From CBDBLK01 sp965243145 (GTDB taxonomy: Bacteria > Bdellovibrionota > Bacteriovoracia > Bacteriovoracales > Bacteriovoracaceae): a stretch of DNA of 64,000 nucleotides. The stretch lies in assembly GCA_965243145.1 (NCBI GenBank), contig CBDEUB010000002.1:1-64000 (forward strand), read 5' to 3'. How positions within the stretch are numbered: position 1 is the first letter of the stretch; the number at the start of each line of letters is the position of its first letter. Below are positions 42,101 to 48,614 of this stretch, in pieces. A program made the position numbers and the translations under genes. Under the pieces are notes generated by a model. The model did no database searches. It was given only the letters and a program-made list of their open reading frames with translations, and was not told the origin of the DNA.

Positions 42101-44153
42101 TTGGAGGCACTGTTTATCTAATATAACGCCGCAACAGCAAGCAAGTCTTAAGGGATGGGCACATGCTGTTAGTAAGATTGGAAAAGGAACTGGGAAAACT
42201 GCTCCAAAACATCGAAAAATTGCGAAACAAAGAATGACCGAATGTAAGGGCGCTATTCCAGCATGGATTATGCCATTATATAGAGTTGTAGAAAATATTA
42301 AACCTGGCCCTGAATTATTTGATGTAGCAATTATAGATGAAGCAAGTCAAACTGGCCCAGATGGTTTATTATTACATTATTTAGCAAAAAAAATAATAGT
42401 TGTTGGTGATAACGAACAGATTAGTCCTGAAATGCCAGGAATTAGGGATGATCATGTTGAGTTATTAAAGAAGAAATATTTATCTAATTTAAAATTTGCA
42501 GATCATATTGGGCGTGAGTATAGTTATTATGACTACTGTGACATTTGCTTTCCTAATCAAATTCAATTGAGAGAACATTTTCGATGTATGCCAGAGATTA
42601 TTCAATTTTCTAATAAGCTCTCATATTCTGGTAAGCCGCTTATCCCTATGAGACAGTATGGAAGTTCGAGACTTCCACCTCTTAAAAATACATTTGTTGA
42701 AGGGGCCGTTAGTAAAGTTGGAAATGCAAAAAATCCTCAAAATGACAGAGAAGCTGAAGCTATTATCAATCAGATTAAAGAGTGTTTTGCTGACCCTGTA
42801 TATAAAAATAAGACATTTGGTATTATAAGTTTGCAGGGACATCAGCAGATTAAAAGAATCGAATATTTCTTAGAACAAGAACTTGATAAAGCAACAATAG
42901 AAGAGAGGGAAATAATTGTTGGAGATGCTTATGATTTTCAAGGAGATGAGCGTGATGTAATTTTCTTGAGTATGGCTGTTTCAAATGATTACAATTTTGC
43001 TGCATTAACCAAGGATACATACAAAAAGCGCTATAATGTAGCTGCGAGCAGAGCTAAGGATCAAATGTGGTTATTTCATTCCGTTCGTCCAGATGAATTA
43101 TCCCCTTATTGCTTTAGGAAAAAATTACTTTCTCATTGTATGAGCTACGAAGATAACACTATAGGATGGCCTAGAGAAGATTTAATGAAACTTTATGAAA
43201 GAATAGAAGAAACAAAAAATAAATCGCCTAAAAATGCACCTCACCCTTTTGATAGTTGGTTTGAAGCTCGTGTCTTTTTTAAAATTGCGAACAGAGATTT
43301 CTTAGTAATTCCTCAGTTTTCAGTTTCTAATTACAGAATAGATATGATTGTTATTGGGCCAAACGGAAGACTTGCTGTAGAATGTGATGGGGATCATTAT
43401 CATTCTGAGAAGGATGAAGTGAATGATCTTTCACGCCAATGGGACTTAGAACGATGTGGCTGGGTTTTTTGGAGAGTCCGCTATAGTGCATTTTGTTTAG
43501 ATCAAAAGGAGGCACTAAAAGGATTGTGGGAAAAACTTGAAAAAATGAAAATATATCCACTTATGTCTAACAACTCTAAACTTGAAATTAACAGTGATAT
43601 AAATAAGAATAAAGAAATTGAGCAACTAAAAAATGACGATAAATCTATTGCTCTAAATTCAAAATTTGATGTTACAAAAATATCTCATATTGACCCTCGC
43701 GACAACATTACTGCTAATATAGCCAAAGAGTTATTAGAAATTATTGAAGTTGAAGGGCCAATTGTAACCAAGCGCCTTTATAAACTCCATGTTAAGTCAT
43801 GCGGTATTAGTAAAATCGGTAAACAAATAAAGAAAAAGTTAAACAAATCTGCCTATTCATTAAAGTATAAAAACTTGATTATATTTGAAAAGGAATCTAT
43901 GACCAATGGAATGCAAGAAGGTGTTTTCTATATTCCAAACACACCAAGAGTAGTTATTAGAAAAAATACAGATAGAACTATTGATGAAATTCCACTTGCA
44001 GAGTTACAACAGGTTCTTAATAATTTTAGAGCACAAAAAACCAAATTCGATGATGAAGAAATATTTCGTGCTACTTTAGAGTTTTATGGTTTCAAAAGAT
44101 TGACTTCTGTTGCACAAGCACGACTTCAAGATGCATTAAAATATTCCATCTAA
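39138..44153 (+). CDS. Giant superfamily 1 helicase with C-terminal nuclease domain
   Basis: A 1671-residue protein. Walker A GPPGTGKTHSIANLI lies near 386, then a long helical insertion. Walker B is VAIIDEASQ near 1065, with a motif III-like VVGDNEQISP. The C-terminal motor lobe has GDAYDFQGDERDVIFLSM and NVAASRAKDQMWLF near 1300, as in AAA_11/AAA_12 (UPF1-like) helicases. A Vsr/DUF559-like PD-(D/E)XK nuclease follows near 1395-1470 (YRIDMIVIGPNGRLAVECDGD, ERCGWVFWRVR). The last 170 residues are of unknown fold. GTG 39138 follows TAGGA. Related one-gene helicase-nucleases defend against phages; the role here is inferred. Confidence 0.8.
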   Translation: MSKNGAIKLFEFLKELSDLRTRKVLDVDNFEKVLWFNDIPNENECYSITHELSPELSRFEIWIEIKKPKIRDYPEPPSAIEEWIKESTLKNYYNESPELYDHILLEQSDNENERTTEDKILLENMPRIKERFEQYCEESWIPWAKERIRLGPVSSVYNELFEIYHKNKNQGENYQVVLGLGLLSTKTKKERAIKRHIVTSPLAFNFNSITGTITIGPGEQNAELSLELDMLETNEKPDISDQINSDLDELNNDFWTDEKFYNCLNSWINRFDPNSQFYKVYDTNYTGKKFTTLSPSPAIILRHRGERVFSKFYKDVIKDLETNGQTNSCLSYITDENQGLENIKDGLAEDGFSQLSNEKYYFPLPVNEEQKSIITKLSNSVGILVQGPPGTGKTHSIANLICHLLAVGEKILVTSQADRALKVLKNKLPDDLKALCVEVLGQDQKSLLELKNSVYSINSKYQEWDDTRNKANIERLEKKDNDFKSSLVTIERKISEVKEFETRLYEKHFGFYSGTAGKIATQIKNEKELYSWILEEFNLKDFNTSSPISNDEGLLLLKSLEKLKNTSDSVLEEPLEFLNKVLTKSEFKEKLSSEKEAIQIIEKNNLDEDALGQSDYNNFSDQDFNDFFKLISSIIKKIKALESYKESWIIQAKHECISDRDRPWRHLLNTTHEILDSNKEIFLSIDKTKFTYIPKNLDEVELSVKLDDFFKKFSQNDNIKWGFFCSREVRSIKKVIKELKVDGRNCNTYEQVKLLKKWIKVNIAKKKLLEIWSDKTIVKNNNFGTIYHSYKDLCEPLEECLEIHKFIRELKKLLDEYPNVPPPCWDSYSLKNEYAITKVIKARKEKNKVEAEFENYISLLNLHRGQKNQIASKIIKAYQKRSIDLFNEAIKSISDFINNKKEFQDIAPIKRKIDNAKGRLFKSLRENIDNSEWVSRLENFEEAWAWYRAKVWIKKSGDSEYLKELARERENLIKDIQTNLEVLVSEKSWRHCLSNITPQQQASLKGWAHAVSKIGKGTGKTAPKHRKIAKQRMTECKGAIPAWIMPLYRVVENIKPGPELFDVAIIDEASQTGPDGLLLHYLAKKIIVVGDNEQISPEMPGIRDDHVELLKKKYLSNLKFADHIGREYSYYDYCDICFPNQIQLREHFRCMPEIIQFSNKLSYSGKPLIPMRQYGSSRLPPLKNTFVEGAVSKVGNAKNPQNDREAEAIINQIKECFADPVYKNKTFGIISLQGHQQIKRIEYFLEQELDKATIEEREIIVGDAYDFQGDERDVIFLSMAVSNDYNFAALTKDTYKKRYNVAASRAKDQMWLFHSVRPDELSPYCFRKKLLSHCMSYEDNTIGWPREDLMKLYERIEETKNKSPKNAPHPFDSWFEARVFFKIANRDFLVIPQFSVSNYRIDMIVIGPNGRLAVECDGDHYHSEKDEVNDLSRQWDLERCGWVFWRVRYSAFCLDQKEALKGLWEKLEKMKIYPLMSNNSKLEINSDINKNKEIEQLKNDDKSIALNSKFDVTKISHIDPRDNITANIAKELLEIIEVEGPIVTKRLYKLHVKSCGISKIGKQIKKKLNKSAYSLKYKNLIIFEKESMTNGMQEGVFYIPNTPRVVIRKNTDRTIDEIPLAELQQVLNNFRAQKTKFDDEEIFRATLEFYGFKRLTSVAQARLQDALKYSI

Positions 44154-44183
44154 AGTTTGCAATTATTTATTTTATCAATTTTT

Positions 44184-44373
44184 TTGTAAGCTGGGTCTGT
44201 GGCACGGATGGAAATATTTTTGACAATCTCATATAATCCGGCACCATGAACTCTTCAATTCAAAATCTAATATCTAGGGCTAATTGCTCTTATTGCTAAA
44301 ACAACTCCAGGCTCAGGGATTCTATTCCCCGTTGCGGCTATCGAAAATAACGAGCCACAGACCCAGCTTACAA
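44184..44373. repeat. 190-bp element with perfect 20-bp terminal inverted repeats (MITE-like)
   Basis: TTGTAAGCTGGGTCTGTGGC (44184-44203) is the exact reverse complement of 44354-44373. The interior has no gene beyond a 17-codon frame. The element lies between the helicase gene and ncRNA copy 2. No target duplication was recognised. Confidence 0.75.
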
Positions 44374-44409
44374 ACCATGTAAATTTTGCCATGGTACTTC
44401 ATTATTTCC

Positions 44410-44437
44410 TTGACAAAAATGATGCATTGTGTATAAT
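44410..44437 (+). promoter_or_regulatory. Consensus sigma-70 promoter of repeated ncRNA, copy 2
   Basis: TTGACA (44410-44415), 16 bases, TATAAT (44432-44437). Flanking bases match copy 1 (CCTTGACAAAAATGATGC). Confidence 0.8.
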
Positions 44438-44443
44438 TCCCCT

Positions 44444-44640
44444 GACAGCGTTAATATGTTGTTTTCGCAAAACGCTCGTTTTTGTGGGGGATTTTTGCGC
44501 CAATTTTTTTGAGCAGGGATAAGAGGGAATAGCAGGCTTCTTCTCGTCCTTGTAGTTAAGGCCATTTTATGGCCTCCCTACGCCTTTTAAAGGCCTCTAC
44601 TAGGGCCTTGTAAGGTATCCGTGAGGCCCAAAATTTCGTT
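44444..44640 (+). ncRNA. Candidate structured noncoding RNA, copy 2
   Basis: Homologous to 38018-38190. The CGCAAAA stem pairs with TTTTGTG through a G-U change, and the AAGGCC/GGCCT and GCCTT/AAGGC stems are kept. The two copies flank the 38.3-44.2 kb protease-helicase cassette as direct repeats. The remaining bases up to 44801 show no gene. Confidence 0.55.
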
Positions 44641-44801
44641 TTGAGAGGTGCTCAGGCCCTTAGGCCTGCTTCTCTCCTTAGGCCTTGGAAAACAGAAATT
44701 TTTGGCATCGTCTAACTCTTTGAAAAAACAGGATCAGGGAAACCTTTTAGGGCCTGTGTACATAGATGGGAGGAGTTTTTTAAAAAAAGGAGGGTTTTTT
44801 T

Positions 44802-46304
44802 ATGCCTAAAAAGCAGAAAGATTCAGACATTCTGGTGGATATTGTGGAGGTGATGGGCGAGTTAATTTTAAAACTCATGCAAGGATTGACGGAGTTGGTG
44901 CATTTTCTTTTGAAAAGATATGTCTTTGAGAGAGGGAAGCAGGAAGTGAAGAAAATTGAGAGGCGCAGTCTCTCCAAAAGGACGGCAACCTTGAGAGATG
45001 ATGCCATCGGGTACTCGGTGAATAACCGAAAACTCGTTTATGGGCACGAACTCGACAAGTCCATTCATACGGCCGTTATTGGGGCGAGTGGGTCGGGGAA
45101 GACTGTTTTGCTGGATGCCCTGATGTTTGAGGATATGCGGCAGGGTAAACCCGTGGTCTATATCGATCCCAAGGGAGATGCGGAGACGATGAATAAATTT
45201 ATCCGCATGTGCCAGTTCACCGGACGGGATTTTTCCGTTTTTTCGGAAAACTACCACGGCAAGGGGAGTTGTGCCTTGAATCCAGTCAAGGACGGGTCTG
45301 CCTCCAATATCGCCGACAGAATCCACCACGCCTTCACTTGGAGCGAGGAACACTATGCCCAGCTTTGTCGGGATGCCGTGGGGAATGCAGTTGTCAATTT
45401 AAAGGACGAGGGAGCGGAAATCACTTTGAGGGGGATTTTTGAAGAAATCTCGCGCCTCTCCCGCCCCACCAACAAAAGGGCGTGTTACCAGAGAGATGAT
45501 GTGCAGGGCATTTTGTCGAGGCTCCAAAAACTCATCAATTCGCCCTTTGGGGAGAAATTGGAAGGAGGAAATGCCATTTCCTTTGGGGACATCAGGGCAT
45601 CCAGGAAATGCGTCTACATAGGACTTTCCGTGTTGGGGTATGCCGAAATCGCCCGATCCCTGGGGCGCATGATTCTGGGAGACATTACCTATTGTGCTTA
45701 TGATATTTACAGGAAGGCCGATCTCATCAGTTCCCCAAAAAGTCCCATGGGCATTTGCATTGATGAACTCTCGGCGATTATTACCGATGAATTTATCGAG
45801 ATTTTGAACAAGGCACGGGGTGCTGGAATGGAACTTACCTTTGCCATTCAGTCCCCCAGCGACCTCGCCAAGAAAAACAAGCACCTGTGCGAGCAAATTC
45901 TGGAGAACTCTTCAAACTGGTTTATCCTCAAGCAGAGAGTCGGAGAAAGTGCCAATAGGCTTGCCAGTGCCATGGGAACAAGGGAGACAAAAAAGCAGAC
46001 CCGGCAAATCAAGGACGGATGGGAGCAGTCCCTCGGTTCCCAACAAATTGTTGAGGAATTTCTCGTCCATCCCAATATTTTGAAGAACCTGAACATCGGG
46101 CAGTGTGTGCTTCTGCGGCACTATCCCACCCGCATCGACCTGCTCAATATCAAGCACATTGACCCCGTAGTTTTAAGGGAGAATTTGGAATTTTTAGAAG
46201 GAGGACTTTTCAATGAGCAAAAATCAAGCACCCCTTCACGGCGACTATCAGGACATTCTCGACGCTCTCGGAGAGTGGAAAGCACTGGACATTGGAGAAC
46301 TTAA
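44802..46304 (+). CDS. VirD4/TraD-type coupling protein of element C
   Basis: A 500-residue ATPase: Walker A GASGSGKTVLLDALM near 94, then GKPVVYIDPKGDAETM. Walker B is MGICIDELSAI near 320, with ELTFAIQSPSDLA and VGESANRLASAMGT after it, typical of TraD/TraG-type proteins. The N-terminus (LILKLMQGLTELVHFLLKRY) is amphipathic and lacks two clear membrane helices, so it may attach only peripherally. ATG follows AAGGAGGG. The 3' end overlaps the next gene by 92 bases, with a basic Ser/Arg-rich tail there. Confidence 0.8.
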   Translation: MPKKQKDSDILVDIVEVMGELILKLMQGLTELVHFLLKRYVFERGKQEVKKIERRSLSKRTATLRDDAIGYSVNNRKLVYGHELDKSIHTAVIGASGSGKTVLLDALMFEDMRQGKPVVYIDPKGDAETMNKFIRMCQFTGRDFSVFSENYHGKGSCALNPVKDGSASNIADRIHHAFTWSEEHYAQLCRDAVGNAVVNLKDEGAEITLRGIFEEISRLSRPTNKRACYQRDDVQGILSRLQKLINSPFGEKLEGGNAISFGDIRASRKCVYIGLSVLGYAEIARSLGRMILGDITYCAYDIYRKADLISSPKSPMGICIDELSAIITDEFIEILNKARGAGMELTFAIQSPSDLAKKNKHLCEQILENSSNWFILKQRVGESANRLASAMGTRETKKQTRQIKDGWEQSLGSQQIVEEFLVHPNILKNLNIGQCVLLRHYPTRIDLLNIKHIDPVVLRENLEFLEGGLFNEQKSSTPSRRLSGHSRRSRRVESTGHWRT

Positions 46305-46971
46305 AAAACTCTGCCATGGGGAAATCTCTTCTCCGAATCTCCGAAAGAAGATCAGGCGGCTGGAAAAGCTGGGACTGATTAGAAGCGTTTTCCTCGACGG
46401 AAAGAACAAGTCCATTTTCCTAACCTCTCTAGGCATTAAACTCTCGCGCTTTAGGCCCAGTGAAAGAATCTCGGAAAATGAGCTGTCCCATCAACTCATC
46501 ACGGCCTGCGTCTTGCGGGAGTTCTTCAAAATGCCCGAGTGCCTCGATGGAAAAATTCTTCATCACATGGAGGGCGGGGAACTCTGCCCCGATGCGGAAG
46601 TGATCCTTTTGCTGGGAGGAAAGAAAATCAAAGTCGCCTTGGAAGTCGAACTTACGCGAAAAGACAGAAGGCGAGTGGTGAGAAAATTCAACCGCTACAG
46701 GCGCGAAGGAATCTTTGACAGGGTTCTTTTTATCACTCACCGAGAGGGAGTTTTTCGAGGGTATGCCCATTATTTGAGAGACTTGGACGAGGAAGTGCAG
46801 AAAATCATGGGGATGGTTTGGGACTCTAAACTTTCCATCAAGGGGTTTGATTTTTGTGAGTCTCTTTGCTTTTACCAAGGAAATATGGCCAACTTTTCCG
46901 CAATTTTTGAGGAATTGGGAGAGTTTCGTGAGGTTACGCATCCTCTGCGCCCCTGCCAAATTCCCCAGTAA
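46213..46971 (+). CDS. Replication-relaxation family protein, copy C
   Basis: A 252-residue homologue of 2532 and 24787 with the same plan: N-terminal winged helix (LKKLCHGEISSPNLRKKIRRLEKLGLI), ENELSHQLITACVLREFF, and PDAEVILLLGGKKIKVALEVELTRKDRRRVVRKFNRY. The E-V-E..R..K residues parallel the E..Y/E-E pattern of the others. ATG follows AAGGAGGA. It starts inside the coupling-protein gene. The large inverted repeat directly after it is a plausible target. Confidence 0.65.
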   Translation: MSKNQAPLHGDYQDILDALGEWKALDIGELKKLCHGEISSPNLRKKIRRLEKLGLIRSVFLDGKNKSIFLTSLGIKLSRFRPSERISENELSHQLITACVLREFFKMPECLDGKILHHMEGGELCPDAEVILLLGGKKIKVALEVELTRKDRRRVVRKFNRYRREGIFDRVLFITHREGVFRGYAHYLRDLDEEVQKIMGMVWDSKLSIKGFDFCESLCFYQGNMANFSAIFEELGEFREVTHPLRPCQIPQ

Positions 46972-47075
46972 TGCCGGCAGTTTGTCCACCCCCAAAGAGT
47001 GACCACCCACACCCAACCAGAGTTGTCCGTAGGTGGTCACTCTTTGGGTGACGACTGCGGGCAGTGGGGTATGGG
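46967..47075. other. Large inverted repeat, candidate oriT of element C
   Basis: A perfect 17-bp arm CCCAAAGAGTGACCACC (46991-47007) faces its complement at 47032-47048 with a 24-base loop. The similarity extends imperfectly outward (CCCCAGTAATGCCGGCAGT against ACTGCGGGCAGTGGGG). No T-run follows, so it is not an ordinary terminator. It lies between the relaxation gene and the 60-bp repeats. Confidence 0.5.
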
Positions 47076-47153
47076 CCGGGGCGCAGAGGCAAAACTGACA
47101 AGACAATTTGGAGAGTGTGAAGTACGGATGATTAAGATAAGAGCGAACAAAGT

Positions 47154-47460
47154 AAGTGCCGTATCAATTAAATTTGTGGCGCATCAGTGGCCGTTGCCGC
47201 CGTATTAACCTGTCAATGCCGTAGAAGTGAGTCTGTGTTGGTTCGGTGGTTATTGCCGCTGTATTAACCTGTCAGTGCCGTAGAAGTTAGGCCTGTATCG
47301 CCTCGGAAGTCATTGCCGCCGTACTGAGAAAATCCAGGCCGTAAAAGCTAAACCTGTACCATTTCAATCACCATTGCCGCCATCTTGAGAGAACTTGGGC
47401 CGTAGAAGTTCAACCTGTACCACTTCGGCCATCTCCGCCGCTTACTTGGCGAATAGAGAG
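47154..47460. repeat. Four to five tandem repeats of 59-61 bp
   Basis: Anchors TTGCCGC at 47194, 47253, 47313 and 47374 and a degenerate one at 47433 give a 59-61 bp period. Each unit contains TTGCCGCCGTA, CCTGTCA/ACCTGTA and GCCGTAGAAGT. The 610-base gap holds no convincing gene. These may be iterons, a partition site or an accessory oriT site. Confidence 0.7.
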
Positions 47461-47581
47461 CGAAAACAATTCGTATTTGAAACTTTCAAAGGTGCGCATA
47501 TAGGCCAGAGAAAAGGCCTTATATGCCCATCATGTTTTTAACCATATTGGCCAATGGTGGCCATAGATCAAGGAGAAGAAA

Positions 47582-47893
47582 ATGGACGACAAAAAGAAAA
47601 AATCTTGCCGAAACAGATTTTTGGCAGACTTCCGTGGGGATTCAAAAAATCGGGAGAGAGTGCTTTGGGCCTTGGAAGAGGCCAACAAAAAAGAGTGCGG
47701 CAGAGAGGTCATCTTTAAGGATATTGTGGCCTATGCCTTCGCCAAACTCACCTCCAAGGACTTGGAGGCCATCAAAGAGAACTCCCTGACTGACAGGGAA
47801 AGGGTAAAGCAAGCACTCGCCGAATACAACCAGAAAGAGGATGCCAATTTGGAACTGTGGGAGTTCTTGGCCAAGAAGCTGAAACTCTCGTAA
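47582..47893 (+). CDS. Small helical protein of element C
   Basis: A 103-residue protein made of two similar helical halves: SKNRERVLWALEEANKKECGREVIFKDIVAYAFAKL and TDRERVKQALAEYNQKEDANLELWEFLAKKL share R-ERV..AL.E.N.KE.......F.A.KL. It corresponds in position to the DNA-binding-like proteins 4666 and 26965. ATG follows AAGGAG. It may bind the adjacent 60-bp repeats (inference). Confidence 0.55.
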   Translation: MDDKKKKSCRNRFLADFRGDSKNRERVLWALEEANKKECGREVIFKDIVAYAFAKLTSKDLEAIKENSLTDRERVKQALAEYNQKEDANLELWEFLAKKLKLS

Positions 47894-47932
47894 GGAGGCC
47901 TTCGCTTTTTTCCCTGGCCTCAAATTTCAACA

Positions 47933-47983
47933 GTCGGGGCCACTCCTGAGATTTTTTTAAATCTCCAACGGAGCGGCCCCCGA
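47933..47983. other. Nested inverted repeat
   Basis: GTCGGGGCC / GGCCCCCGAC form the outer arms and GAGATTT-TTT-AAATCTC an inner hairpin. A third hairpin AAGGGCC-ATAA-GGCCCTT follows at 48068-48086. Could end the upstream transcript or be a regulatory leader of the recombinase operon; the gap 47894-48287 shows no convincing gene (a 17-codon frame at 48102 follows AAAGGAG). Confidence 0.4.
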
Positions 47984-48287
47984 CACCCAAGCACGATTGG
48001 CCTGGCAGTCATGCCATATCTCAAGGCCACTAAAACCATCGAGGGCGCAAAGTCCTGTCCTTACCACAAAGGGCCATAAGGCCCTTAAAGGAGTTTTCAA
48101 GATGGAAAATCAAACCCCATACAACGCCAAAAAATTGAATCTTCAGAAGGTTTAAAGTGCCAATATAAGGCCTTTCAATCCACCGACACAAGGCCCAAAA
48201 AACTGCGTGGCCTTGAGTTTTGCAAGTCAAATTTCACTGAAAAAAAACGAGCATTGAGAAGAAAAAAACGCTCTAAAGGAGTGGCCA

Positions 48288-48614
48288 TTGGAACATTTTA
48301 AAGGTACGGTGGGAGTCTCGGTTGCGTTCTCAACTTGCACCAGTTGCGGACGAAAAAAACCGACAGTTGATTTTTACAAGAAGAGAAATAAGCGAGACAG
48401 CAGATGCAAAGAATGTGCCAAATCGAAAAGGAGAAAACGCTACTGGAGAAATCAAAGGCGTTTAAAGGCACTCAAAAGCAGGAATATCAGCGAGGTCATC
48501 GTGTTGGAAAACCCAAGGACAGGCCAGCAATTTAAGCGAGATAAGGAAATTATAAAATCTATTTTGGCGAAACATTTGGCCAAACTTTTAAAGGAGAAAT
48601 CCCGTGCCTCTTAA
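48288..48614 (+). CDS. Small zinc-finger protein paired with the serine recombinase, copy C
   Basis: A 108-residue homologue of 27344-27715: CTSCGRKKPTVDFYKKRNKRD..CKEC finger, KRRKRYWRNQRR basic helix and ILAKHLAKLLKEK near the end. Start TTG 48288 after AGGAGTGG. It overlaps the recombinase start by 11 bases. The conserved pair in two elements supports a recombinase accessory role. Confidence 0.6.
   Translation: MEHFKGTVGVSVAFSTCTSCGRKKPTVDFYKKRNKRDSRCKECAKSKRRKRYWRNQRRLKALKSRNISEVIVLENPRTGQQFKRDKEIIKSILAKHLAKLLKEKSRAS

Noticed and set aside
47154..47460. CRISPR array
   Set aside because: The 59-61 bp units are similar along their whole length, with no constant repeat separated by unique spacers, and no cas genes are present.
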